Shown in pieces: positions 30,842 to 38,299 of a stretch of DNA of 64,000 nucleotides. Source of the DNA: Sva-07 sp942492715. GTDB lineage: Bacteria > Actinomycetota > Acidimicrobiia > Acidimicrobiales > Ilumatobacteraceae. The DNA lies in contig CALOFW010000012.1 in assembly GCA_942492715.1 (NCBI GenBank), forward strand, positions 372,001 through 436,000, given 5' to 3'. How positions within the stretch are numbered: position 1 is the first letter of the stretch; every line of letters begins with the position of its first letter. The position numbers and the translations under genes are program-made. The notes beneath the pieces are model-generated. The model was not told the DNA's origin. It was given only the letters and a program-made list of their open reading frames with translations, and did no database searches.

Positions 30842-32296
30842 ATGACCGGACGAACGAAGATCGTGGCGACCATCGGCCCGGCGAGCGACTCGGTCGAGGT
30901 GCTCGGTGCACTGATCGATGCCGGTGTCGACGTCGTCAGACTCAACCTCAGCCACGGCTCGCTCGAGGGGCACCTCGAACGGCTCGCCCGTGTCCGCGAG
31001 GTGGCCGAGCAGCGAGGCCGACCGATCGGCGTGCTGGCGGATCTCCCGGGTCCGAAGATCCGAGCGGGAACCTTCCCCGATGGCGGTGTCAGGCTCGAAA
31101 CCGGCGACGTGATGAGCCTGCGCTCGGGCGACGGAGGGAGCGATGCCCAGGTGATCACAGTCGACTATCCGACACTGCTCGAGGATCTGGTTCCGGACAG
31201 TCGGATCCAGCTCGGCGACGGCGGGATCTCGCTCCGTGTGCTCGAAGTCGGCACCGAGTCGGTCACTGCCGTGCTCGAGACCGGGGGCGAGGTCAACGGA
31301 CGCCCCGGCGTCAACCTGCCGTCGGAACGCCTGCGGCTGCCGTCGCCGACCGAGACGGACCTCGCCCTCGCCGATGCGGTCGCTGCCGCCGGTGTCGAGT
31401 TCATCGCGGTGTCGTTCGTGCGGTCGTCCGACGATGTCGGACAGGTTCGAGCGGTCGTCGGTGACCGCGCCCGGCTCGTCGCCAAGATCGAGACGCGTTC
31501 GGCGATCGATCAGCTGCACGAGATCATCGCCGTGTCCGACGTGGTGATGGTGGCCCGTGGCGACCTCGGGATCGACTGCCCGATCGAGGACGTGCCCCAC
31601 CTGCAGAAACGCATCGTGCGCCACTGCGTCGAGGCGGGCGTGCCGGTGATCACCGCGACCCAGATGCTCGAATCGATGATCACCGCGCCGTCGCCGACGC
31701 GCGCCGAGGTGAGCGACGTCGCCAACGCCGTGTTCGACGGCACCGATGCGGTGATGTTGTCGGGGGAGACCGCGATCGGCCGAGACCCCGCAGCCGTCGT
31801 GCGCACGATGGTCAGCGTCGCCGAGCGCGCCGAGTCGGAGGCCGCCTACCGGCAGTGGGCCAACCGACTCGGCCGCATCCAGCGGACCGAGCACCACGAG
31901 GCGATGTCCTCGATCGATCCCATCACGGCGGCGCTCACCCATGCCGCGTCGCTGGCAGCGATCGACGCAGGCGTCTCGGCGATCCTGTGCTGCACGCGCA
32001 GTGGGCGCACCGCACGGGCGATGGCACGCTTCCGGCCCGCTGCCCGGATGATCGGCCTGTCTCCGCACCCGTCGGTGGTGCGATCACTGGCCTTGAGCTG
32101 GGGGGTCGAGCCGGTGGAGGTCGACATCTACGGGAGCACCGACGAGATGGTGTGGTTCGCGGTCGAGACTGCGCTCGGTGCCGACCTGATCGAGCGCGGC
32201 GACACGGTGCTCGTGTTGGCGGGGGCGCCCGATCACGACCGCCCGCGGCCGGCCGACGCGGCCACCGACGTCCTGCGGATCGTCCGCGTCGAGTGA
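30842..32296 (+). CDS. pyk: Pyruvate kinase
   Basis: Pyk transfers phosphate from phosphoenolpyruvate to ADP at the end of glycolysis. The 484-residue product has KIVATIGPASDS at the start, RLNLSHGS near 34, ADLPGPKIR near 66, SFVRSSDDV, MVARGDLGID near 237, ITATQMLESM near 271 and LSGETAIGR near 302. The C-terminal regulatory domain is complete. The start used is the ATG directly before TGRTKIVATIG; an in-frame GTG 21 bases upstream is less likely because it lies on the divergent gene's start. Its stop overlaps the next gene by one base (TGATG). Confidence 0.95.
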   Translation: MTGRTKIVATIGPASDSVEVLGALIDAGVDVVRLNLSHGSLEGHLERLARVREVAEQRGRPIGVLADLPGPKIRAGTFPDGGVRLETGDVMSLRSGDGGSDAQVITVDYPTLLEDLVPDSRIQLGDGGISLRVLEVGTESVTAVLETGGEVNGRPGVNLPSERLRLPSPTETDLALADAVAAAGVEFIAVSFVRSSDDVGQVRAVVGDRARLVAKIETRSAIDQLHEIIAVSDVVMVARGDLGIDCPIEDVPHLQKRIVRHCVEAGVPVITATQMLESMITAPSPTRAEVSDVANAVFDGTDAVMLSGETAIGRDPAAVVRTMVSVAERAESEAAYRQWANRLGRIQRTEHHEAMSSIDPITAALTHAASLAAIDAGVSAILCCTRSGRTARAMARFRPAARMIGLSPHPSVVRSLALSWGVEPVEVDIYGSTDEMVWFAVETALGADLIERGDTVLVLAGAPDHDRPRPADAATDVLRIVRVE

Positions 32297-33114
32297 TGGC
32301 CGACGACGCTGTGGCGACAGGGATCTGGTCGGAGGCCGCCGGTGACGTCGAGGCCGATCCGGTCGTGGTCGTGCACGGATCGATGGACCGAGCCGCCGGA
32401 CTGCTTCGTCTGAGCCGGCGCCTCGACGGCGAGTTCTGCGTGATCCGTTACGACCGGCGCGGGTACGGGCGCTCCGCCCACGTGGGCCCGCCGTGGACGG
32501 CGGCGGCCAACGTGCAGGACCTCGCTGATCTCGTCGAACAGACGGTGCCCGGACGTCGAGCTGCGGTCGTGGGACACAGCTACGGCGGCAACGTCGCGCT
32601 CGCTCTCGCAGCGTCTCGCCCGGACCTCGTGCGCGGCGTCGTCGTCTACGAGACGCCGCTGTCCTGGCTCGACTGGTGGCCGGGCACGACCGCCGGCGCG
32701 GCAGCGATGGGTGCGACGGACCCCGGCGACGCGGCCGAGGCGTTCATGCGCCGGCTGGTCGGTGACGAGGCGTGGGAACGTCTGCCGGCGTCGACGCAGC
32801 AGCAACGACGTGCGGAGGGGCCGGCGATGGTCGCCGAGTTGGCCGATCTCCGCCGGCAGGCGCCGTGGCGGTTCGACGACGTGCTCGTGCCGACGCTCGC
32901 CCTGTACGGCGAGCGCGGTCGACCGCATCATCGGACGGCGATGGACCACCTCGGTGAGATGCTGCCGGACTGCCGGGTCGAGATGGTGGCGAACTGCGGT
33001 CATGCGGGACCGCACACGCACGCCGGTGCCGTCGCCGAACCGATCGTGCGGTTCGTCAGGTCGCTCGGGGCTCTGTCCGTGCCAGCCGCTCGGCCCGTGC
33101 CGTCCGGCGACTGA
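32296..33114 (+). CDS. Alpha/beta hydrolase
   Basis: The 272-residue alpha/beta hydrolase has VVVVHGSMDRA near 23-33 (oxyanion hole), YDRRGYGRS near 52, the nucleophile elbow GHSYGGN near 95 and a late NCGHAGPHTH with the catalytic His near 238. Substrate unknown. It starts at the ATG overlapping the pyk stop (TGATG), so it is translated with pyruvate kinase without an obvious metabolic link. Its end overlaps the convergent MFS gene by 59 bases. Confidence 0.82.
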   Translation: MADDAVATGIWSEAAGDVEADPVVVVHGSMDRAAGLLRLSRRLDGEFCVIRYDRRGYGRSAHVGPPWTAAANVQDLADLVEQTVPGRRAAVVGHSYGGNVALALAASRPDLVRGVVVYETPLSWLDWWPGTTAGAAAMGATDPGDAAEAFMRRLVGDEAWERLPASTQQQRRAEGPAMVAELADLRRQAPWRFDDVLVPTLALYGERGRPHHRTAMDHLGEMLPDCRVEMVANCGHAGPHTHAGAVAEPIVRFVRSLGALSVPAARPVPSGD

Positions 33115-34309
33115 CCAGCAGGCAGATCGCCGCGATGGTGGCCGCAACCGCCGACAGGGCAGCGGTCCCGTTGACCCCGTGGGCGCCGAACAACCATCCG
33201 CTGACGATCGCCCCCGCGGCGCGTGCCACGGTGCCGACGGCGTTGGAGACGGCGAGGGTGGTCCCGCGGGCGTCCGGCATCGCCTCGCTCACCAGGGAGA
33301 GCGACGTCACGAACGCGAACTCGAAGCCGAGCAGGAACACGAGCAGTCCGGCGATGCCGATCCCGAGCCGATCGTCCGCCACGAGCATCACGCCCAACCC
33401 GAGCACGAGCATCACGAGTCCGCTGAGGGTGCTGCGGAGTTTGCCCACGTTGTCGGCGACTGCGGCGCTCGTCAGGCTCGCCACCAGTTCGACGCCGCCG
33501 AATGCCACTGCGACGATGCCGACGCCGCCCGTCGAGACTCCGAACGCGTCGTCGAGCCAGCTTCCCGAGATCACGAAGACCGCCAGCCCCGCCATCGCGG
33601 TCGTCGCCGATCCGACCATCACCAGCCAGGCGGTCGCGGTGATCCGCTGACGCGGTTCGACCGGTGCGACGGGTGCGCTGTCCAGATCGACGGCCAGCGG
33701 TTGGACGACCGGAACGGGGACGTGGCGGGGCAGCCGGCGTGCGACGACTCCCGCGCCGACGAGCGCAGCCACTGCGAGCGCGATGAACGGTCCTCGCCAA
33801 CCGAACCCGTTGATCAGCAGGGCGACCAGCGGTGCTCCGATCAGCAGCGCAATGGCCCACGACGTCTCGTAGAGCCCGAGCGCTCGGGCCCGCCCCCGGT
33901 AGCCGACGCGATGGCTGATCCAGGCCTGGCCCGCGACCGTGTAGTTGGCGACACCGGTCACGAGCACGAAGAACGCGATCGCGAACGTCGTCAACGATCC
34001 ACCGAGTGCGATCACCGACGACGCAGCGACCAGCAGCAGCGACGTGACCAACACGATGCGCTCGCGCCCTCGGTCGAGCTGGGCGCCGACCGCCATCGTG
34101 GTCAGCCCGGCGAGCTCGCTGGCCCCCAGCACGGTGGTCAGCTGAGCCGTCGTCGCTCCGAATGCGCGTTCGAGCGTCGGAAGGAACAGCGGCACCCACC
34201 GCAACGCGGTGTTCGCGACCGTCTTGGCGCCCGTCAGCTGCGCGAGGGTGCCACCGATCGCCTCCTGCTCGACCGGAGCGGCGTCACGGCTCTGCTCCTC
34301 GGCGCTCAC
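33056..34309 (-). CDS. Major facilitator superfamily transporter
   Basis: The 417-residue protein has about twelve hydrophobic segments and the MFS loop GAQLDRGRERIVLV near 65-78 (motif A-like). YRGRARALGLYETSWAIALLIG near 125-146 and GFEFAFVTSLSLVSEAMPDARG near 325 match drug:H+ antiporter-like members. Substrate unknown. The GTG start overlaps the stop of the small membrane protein gene (GTGA). Because it lies antisense over the last 59 bases of the hydrolase gene, the two 3' ends could interfere. Confidence 0.84.
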   Translation of the reverse strand: MSAEEQSRDAAPVEQEAIGGTLAQLTGAKTVANTALRWVPLFLPTLERAFGATTAQLTTVLGASELAGLTTMAVGAQLDRGRERIVLVTSLLLVAASSVIALGGSLTTFAIAFFVLVTGVANYTVAGQAWISHRVGYRGRARALGLYETSWAIALLIGAPLVALLINGFGWRGPFIALAVAALVGAGVVARRLPRHVPVPVVQPLAVDLDSAPVAPVEPRQRITATAWLVMVGSATTAMAGLAVFVISGSWLDDAFGVSTGGVGIVAVAFGGVELVASLTSAAVADNVGKLRSTLSGLVMLVLGLGVMLVADDRLGIGIAGLLVFLLGFEFAFVTSLSLVSEAMPDARGTTLAVSNAVGTVARAAGAIVSGWLFGAHGVNGTAALSAVAATIAAICLLVSRRTARAERLARTEPRAT

Positions 34310-34602
34310 TCCGATCGGGGGTCGGAGATCGTGATCGTCGTGCCGAAGAACGAGCACTCGGTGTCGAACACCGTGACGGCGGTGCCGACGCGCTCGTAGT
34401 TCGCCTCGACCTTGTCGGCGCAGTCCTGGAGGGCGGTGCGCTGTGACCAGACCGCGAACGCGAGCACCGCCAGCAGGACGGCCACGATCAACTTCTGGGC
34501 CAGCGACTTCATCACCCAGAACGAGAGGATCGCTCCGACCACGAGCGCAGTGGTGGCCACCACGGCGATCGTCGTGGCCTGTTCGAGCGTGATCGCGAGC
34601 AC
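34306..34602 (-). CDS. Small membrane protein of unknown function
   Basis: The 98-residue protein has two hydrophobic segments (about 8-30 and 36-58) and a short soluble C-terminal part with two cysteines (QDCADK and DTECSFFG), probably outside the membrane and possibly disulfide-bonded. I do not recognise a family. The GTG at 34602 is chosen because TACAGT lies seven bases before it; GTG 34611 falls inside that box. It overlaps the MFS gene by four bases, so it may assist the transporter. Confidence 0.6.
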   Translation of the reverse strand: MLAITLEQATTIAVVATTALVVGAILSFWVMKSLAQKLIVAVLLAVLAFAVWSQRTALQDCADKVEANYERVGTAVTVFDTECSFFGTTITISDPRSE

Positions 34603-34609
34603 GGGCAGC

Positions 34610-34615
34610 ACTGTA
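34610..34615 (-). promoter_or_regulatory. Putative -10 box for small membrane protein-MFS
   Basis: TACAGT on the minus strand, seven bases before GTG 34602. Confidence 0.42.
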
Positions 34616-34640
34616 CGCCGCTGCTCCGGCGGCACATGGG

Positions 34641-34646
34641 TACGCT
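34641..34646 (+). promoter_or_regulatory. Putative -10 box for DUF3151 gene
   Basis: TACGCT, seven bases before GTG 34654. It favours this start over the ATG at 34636. Confidence 0.42.
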
Positions 34647-34653
34647 CGCCGCG

Positions 34654-35088
34654 GTGAGCGACCAACCGATCAACCTGTCATCCGGCCTCCCGACCACGGT
34701 GCTTCCGGCGCCGGACCCTGCGGTGGCGCGGGCTCTCGCCGATGCGCTGGAGCAGCCGCCCGCCCAGCGGCGTTCGGCCGTTGCGGCCGTCGTGGCATCA
34801 TCGCCCCGTTTCCTCGACGGCTGGGCCGCGCTCGGTGATCTCGGTCGCGACACGATCGAGCGCTACGCCGCCTACCGGGTGGGCTACCACAGAGGGCTGG
34901 ATGCGTTGCGGGCCAACGGTTGGCGCGGAAGCGGGTACGTCCGGTGGGCCGAGCCGACCAATCAGGGGTTCCTGCGCTGCATGAGGGGGTTGGGCGACAT
35001 GGCCGCCGAGATCGGCGAGGCCGACGAAGCCGATCGTTGCCGGACGTTCCTGCTCCAGCTCGATCCGACCGGCATCCCGACCGGCTGA
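34654..35088 (+). CDS. DUF3151 family protein
   Basis: The 144-residue protein matches the actinobacterial DUF3151 family: an N-terminal GLPTTVLPAPDPAVARALADAL, the helical middle RFLDGWAALGDLGRDTIERYAAYRVGYHR (given here only as residues 50-78 in type) and GFLRCMRGLGDMAAEIGE near 115. Function is unknown; the layout is all-alpha and cytoplasmic. The GTG start is supported by the TACGCT box and by the short N-termini usual in the family. It is followed three bases later by the mobA-like gene. Confidence 0.82.
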   Translation: MSDQPINLSSGLPTTVLPAPDPAVARALADALEQPPAQRRSAVAAVVASSPRFLDGWAALGDLGRDTIERYAAYRVGYHRGLDALRANGWRGSGYVRWAEPTNQGFLRCMRGLGDMAAEIGEADEADRCRTFLLQLDPTGIPTG

Positions 35089-35091
35089 CGC

Positions 35092-35652
35092 GTGCTCGGT
35101 GTGGTGCTGACCGGTGGCGCGAGCCGGCGCATGGGTCGGACGAAGGCGCTGATCGAGATCGACGGCGTCGCCATGGGAACTCGTGTGGCGACGGCGATGG
35201 CGGAGATCGGCTGTACACCGGTACGGGCGCTCGGTGGCGACCCGGACGAACTCGCACCGCTCGGGCTGGCCGTCATCCCCGATCGGTGGCCCGGTGAGGG
35301 CCCGCTGGCGGGGATCATCTGCGCCCTGGAGTCGGCGGACTCCGACGGGCTGAACGACGTGATGGTGCTGGCGTGCGACCTGCCGGCCGTCGGGCCTGCC
35401 CATCTCCGACGATTGGTCGACGCCGCCGATCGAGCGCCGGCCGCCGACGCGATCGTGGCGACGACCGGTCGTTTCGAGCCGGGGTGCGCGATCTGGCGGA
35501 CCTCGTCGCTCGGCGGACTGCTCGTGCGTTTCGGCGCCGGCGAACGTGCCGTCCATCGGGTGTTGGACGAACTCGACGTGGTCGAGGTGGCTCTGCCGGA
35601 CGCTGCGCTGCGCAACATCAACGTCCCGGGCGATCTCGATCGGTACCCTTGA
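35092..35652 (+). CDS. mobA: MobA-like nucleotidyltransferase (molybdenum cofactor guanylyltransferase family)
   Basis: The 186-residue protein has the nucleotide-binding signature LTGGASRRMGRTKALIEIDG at 6-25, DRWPGEGPLAGI near 63 and VLACDLPAVGPAHL near 92-105 with the metal-binding Asp. MobA attaches GMP to molybdopterin; the wider family includes MocA and other guanylyl- or cytidylyl-transferases. No other molybdenum-cofactor gene is in the window, so the assignment is by family only. The stop TGA directly follows the TACCCT box of the rhodanese gene. Confidence 0.8.
   Translation: MLGVVLTGGASRRMGRTKALIEIDGVAMGTRVATAMAEIGCTPVRALGGDPDELAPLGLAVIPDRWPGEGPLAGIICALESADSDGLNDVMVLACDLPAVGPAHLRRLVDAADRAPAADAIVATTGRFEPGCAIWRTSSLGGLLVRFGAGERAVHRVLDELDVVEVALPDAALRNINVPGDLDRYP
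35644..35649 (+). promoter_or_regulatory. Putative -10 box for rhodanese gene
   Basis: TACCCT, seven bases before GTG 35657. It forms the last two sense codons of mobA. Confidence 0.42.
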
Positions 35653-35656
35653 GCCC

Positions 35657-35986
35657 GTGACAGTCAAGGAGATCTCGGTTCACGAGCTCGCTGCGCTCGG
35701 CCCATCGGTCGTGGTCGTCGACGTACGGGAGCCTCACGAATGGGAGGCCGGCCACATCGGACACGCCGTGCTCGTCCCGCTCGGCGCAGTCGCCGACAAC
35801 GCCGATGCGTTCGCCGGTACCCCCACCTACGTGGTCTGTCGTTCCGGGGCGCGCAGTGGCCGCGCCTGCGAGTTCCTGATGTCGCAGGGTCTCGACGTCG
35901 TCAACGTGGCGGGCGGCATGTTGGCCTGGGCCGACGCCGGCCTCGACGTCGCCACGGGCACCGCGTCGGGTGCCGACGGTGGCTGA
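35657..35986 (+). CDS. Rhodanese-like domain protein
   Basis: A single 109-residue rhodanese domain: VVVDVREPHEWEAGHIGHAV near 19-38, then the active loop VVCRSGARS near 64 with the sulfur-carrying Cys, and NVAGGMLAWADAG near 85. Such proteins carry a persulfide for sulfur transfer or thiol chemistry. Being next to mobA hints at molybdenum-cofactor sulfuration, but that is only context. The end overlaps the RNase D gene by eight bases. Confidence 0.88.
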   Translation: MTVKEISVHELAALGPSVVVVDVREPHEWEAGHIGHAVLVPLGAVADNADAFAGTPTYVVCRSGARSGRACEFLMSQGLDVVNVAGGMLAWADAGLDVATGTASGADGG

Positions 35987-37166
35987 TCGCACACTCGACT
36001 ACCGCTGGATCGACCGCCAGGACGACTTCGATCAGCTGGTCGAGGACCTGCGCACGCAACCCCGCTACTCGCTCGACACCGAGTTCCACCGCGAACGGAC
36101 CTACTACCCGAAGTTGGCGCTGGTGCAGGTCGCATGGCGGACCGACCAGGGGCAACTGCTGGCCCTCATCGATCCCCTCGCCGTCGACGTCACATCCTTC
36201 GCGTCGCTGTTCGTGTCGGACGCACTGTGCGTCATCCATGCGGCGCAACAGGATCTCGACGTGCTCACCCACGCCGTCGGTTGCGTGCCGGCGCGGATGT
36301 TCGACACGCAGCTGGCAGCCGGATTCGTCGGCTACGGGACACCGTCGCTCGTGTCGCTGCTCCAAGGCGAAATCGGCGTCACCCCCGCCAAGGGCGATCG
36401 GTTGACCGACTGGCTGCGCCGGCCGTTGACGGACAGCCAGTGTCAATACGCCGCCGTCGATGTCGAGTACCTGCTCGAGGTCCACGAACGCCTCGTCGCC
36501 AAGCTGGCCGACGCCGATCGGCTCGGCTGGGCCGAGGATGCCTGCGAAGAACTGCGGACGCGCCCGACGAGCGGGTCCGCCCCCGAAGATGCCTGGCTGC
36601 GACTGAAGGACGCCAGGTCGCTGCGGCCCAGTGCCCGCGCCGTGGCGCAGAGCGTGGCCGCCTGGCGAGAACGGCGGGCGATGCGCACCGACATCCCCGT
36701 GCGACAGGTGCTGCCCGACCTGGCGATCCTGGGGATCGCGCAGCGCGCGCCATCGACGGCGAAGGAACTCGCCCAGGCTCGCGGGGTCGACGATCGCCAT
36801 TGCCGCGGCGGTCTCGCCGAGGAGATCCTCGATGCGGTCCGTGCCGCCAAGGGGGTCGCGGCTCCGAGTGCGCCGCCATCGGCTGATGACCTCGATCGCT
36901 CGTTGCGGCCGGCCGTGACACTGGTGTCTGCCTGGGTGGCACAACTCGCCCGCGACGAACGCCTCGATCCGGCGCTGTTGGCCACCCGCGCCGACATCGT
37001 CGCGTTCCTGCGCGGCGACGAGGACGCCCGCCTGGGGACCGGCTGGCGCAACGACCTCGTCGGTGACGGCATCCGACGGCTCGTCGGCGGCGAAGCGGGT
37101 CTGACGTTCGACGGTGAGGGTCGCCTGCGGCTGACCACCGTGTCCGATCGCGGCGTGTCGGACTGA
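35979..37166 (+). CDS. rnd: Ribonuclease D family 3'-5' exonuclease
   Basis: The 395-residue protein has the DEDDy exonuclease domain: SLDTEFHRE near 29 (D and E), CVIHAAQQDLDVL near 83 (D) and CQYAAVDVEYLL near 153 (Y and D). One and probably two HRDC-like helical domains follow (about 205-285 and 305-375). RNase D trims the 3' ends of tRNA and other small RNAs. The GTG at 35979 is preferred; an earlier in-frame GTG at 35970 adds three residues. It overlaps the rhodanese gene by eight bases. Confidence 0.9.
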   Translation: MADRTLDYRWIDRQDDFDQLVEDLRTQPRYSLDTEFHRERTYYPKLALVQVAWRTDQGQLLALIDPLAVDVTSFASLFVSDALCVIHAAQQDLDVLTHAVGCVPARMFDTQLAAGFVGYGTPSLVSLLQGEIGVTPAKGDRLTDWLRRPLTDSQCQYAAVDVEYLLEVHERLVAKLADADRLGWAEDACEELRTRPTSGSAPEDAWLRLKDARSLRPSARAVAQSVAAWRERRAMRTDIPVRQVLPDLAILGIAQRAPSTAKELAQARGVDDRHCRGGLAEEILDAVRAAKGVAAPSAPPSADDLDRSLRPAVTLVSAWVAQLARDERLDPALLATRADIVAFLRGDEDARLGTGWRNDLVGDGIRRLVGGEAGLTFDGEGRLRLTTVSDRGVSD

Positions 37167-37211
37167 TCCGGGGCATTTCGGCGGATCCCGAGAATTCCCG
37201 GTGTGCACCGC

Positions 37212-37217
37212 TACCCT
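37212..37217 (+). promoter_or_regulatory. Putative -10 box upstream of small acidic protein gene
   Basis: TACCCT, eight bases before an ATG (37226) that opens only a four-codon frame; the real GTG start is 41 bases downstream of the box. A second TANNNT, TAGTGT, lies at 37238. Confidence 0.3.
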
Positions 37218-37257
37218 GTCGACGAATGTCAGCTTTCTAGTGTCTGGGAGCCCTGTC

Positions 37258-37449
37258 GTGAAGAAGGGTCGTCATCGCCGTTTCGAAGAGGCGAGAAAAC
37301 TGAAGCAGAGCGGTCCGGGAGCCTTCGATCTCGGTTTCGGTGATCGCTCCTCGTCGTCAGCCACCAGCGATGACGACGACGACGAGTACGCCGCGCTCGC
37401 CGAGAAGTACGGCGTCACCTTCGACGAAGACGACGACACCGACGACTGA
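37258..37449 (+). CDS. Small charged protein, basic head and acidic tail
   Basis: The 63-residue protein starts KKGRHRRFEEARKLKQSG (strongly basic), then a Gly/Ser linker, and ends in an acidic stretch with five consecutive Asp, the segment EYAALAEKYGVTF, and a final Asp-rich run. GGGAG lies about eight bases before the GTG. I know no function. The charge split recalls small RNA-, DNA- or ribosome-associated proteins, which is a guess only. A strong hairpin follows it. Confidence 0.65.
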   Translation: MKKGRHRRFEEARKLKQSGPGAFDLGFGDRSSSSATSDDDDDEYAALAEKYGVTFDEDDDTDD

Positions 37450-37458
37450 TCGCACCGC

Positions 37459-37488
37459 CGGTCGAGCCGGTCAGCCGGCTGTCGACCG
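37459..37488. terminator. Hairpin with the stop codon of the convergent gene in its loop
   Basis: Stem of CGGTCGA with TCGACCG and GCCGG with CCGGC, one 2-base bulge and a TCAG loop. The loop holds the TGA (complement) of the gene ending at 37471. It lies between two convergent genes and is probably a bidirectional terminator without T-run. Confidence 0.5.
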
Positions 37489-38259
37489 CCGCACTGCAGG
37501 GTGTGGCAGCGGTACCCACCCCGGGCGCTCCAACTGCTCGACCATCGCGTCGTAGACGTGCGCTCCCACCAACTCGACGATCTCGTCTCGCGCCGACACG
37601 TAGAGCGGCTCGGCGCCGACGAAGGCATCGGGCTCCTCGGTGCACCACCAGCCGAACTCGGTGCCGCCCTCTCCCCAGTCGCGACGCTTCCATTCGCGCA
37701 GGCGTGAGGTGACGTGGCCGGACTCGTCGGTCGAATGCTCCAGGCGCAGCGGTACCTGCCAGCACACCGACGGTTTCCAGTCCATCGGCCGTTCGTCCGC
37801 CTCCAGTGCCGCGATGTGCAGCGCGCACCCGACGCCACCCTCGAAGCCGACCCGGTTGAGGAAGATGCACGCATCGTCGACGCGACGCGTCAAGGTGACC
37901 GGGGTGCCGTCCGCCTCGGGCTCGCCGTCCGCGAGGTACCCCTTCTTGCCGTGGCCCTTGCGGTGGAACTGCCACTGGTCGGGCGTGAGGCGCTCGGCAT
38001 GACGGCGGAGGTTCACGATGTCGTCGTCATCGGCGAAGTGGGCGCCGTGGCTGCAACAGCCGAGTTGGAGCTCCGGAGCCGGCCCGTCGAGGATCCCCTT
38101 GCAGCCGCATCCGTAGATGCACATGTAGTTCGAGCGGAGGTATGTCGCGTCGAACACCCACGTGCGGTGCTCGTCGGGATCCTCGAAGCTGATCCATTCG
38201 TGCAGGTCGTCGGGCGGCGTCGGAACGGTCGACCGTGTGCTGCGCGGGGAGCTGTTCAC
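37471..38259 (-). CDS. Cysteine-rich hypothetical protein, possible metal-binding
   Basis: The 262-residue cytoplasmic protein has nine cysteines in clusters: YMCIYGCGCKG near residue 46-56, QLGCCSHG near 68, DACIFLNR near 128, GVGCALH near 140, PSVCWQV near 160 and WWCTEE near 197. The middle pattern (ACIFLNR, then CALH, then VCW) recalls the YkgJ-type zinc- or iron-chelating family, but the match is loose and I would not name it. The GTG start is supported by TAGCGT (38268-38273) eight bases upstream. Divergent from alaS. Confidence 0.68.
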   Translation of the reverse strand: MNSSPRSTRSTVPTPPDDLHEWISFEDPDEHRTWVFDATYLRSNYMCIYGCGCKGILDGPAPELQLGCCSHGAHFADDDDIVNLRRHAERLTPDQWQFHRKGHGKKGYLADGEPEADGTPVTLTRRVDDACIFLNRVGFEGGVGCALHIAALEADERPMDWKPSVCWQVPLRLEHSTDESGHVTSRLREWKRRDWGEGGTEFGWWCTEEPDAFVGAEPLYVSARDEIVELVGAHVYDAMVEQLERPGWVPLPHPAVRRSTAG

Positions 38260-38267
38260 TCGGGAGC

Positions 38268-38273
38268 ACGCTA
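38268..38273 (-). promoter_or_regulatory. Putative -10 box for cysteine-rich protein gene
   Basis: TAGCGT on the minus strand, eight bases before GTG 38259. Confidence 0.42.
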
Positions 38274-38283
38274 GCGGCGTCGA

Positions 38284-38289
38284 TAGGCT
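38284..38289 (+). promoter_or_regulatory. Putative -10 box for alaS
   Basis: TAGGCT, ten bases before the ATG at 38300. Confidence 0.38.
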
Positions 38290-38299
38290 CGCCCGGGAT

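Noticed and set aside
37226..37240. Five-codon frame MSAF after TACCCT as a gene
   Set aside because: Too short to support as a gene; kept only as a remark on the leader of the 63-residue protein.
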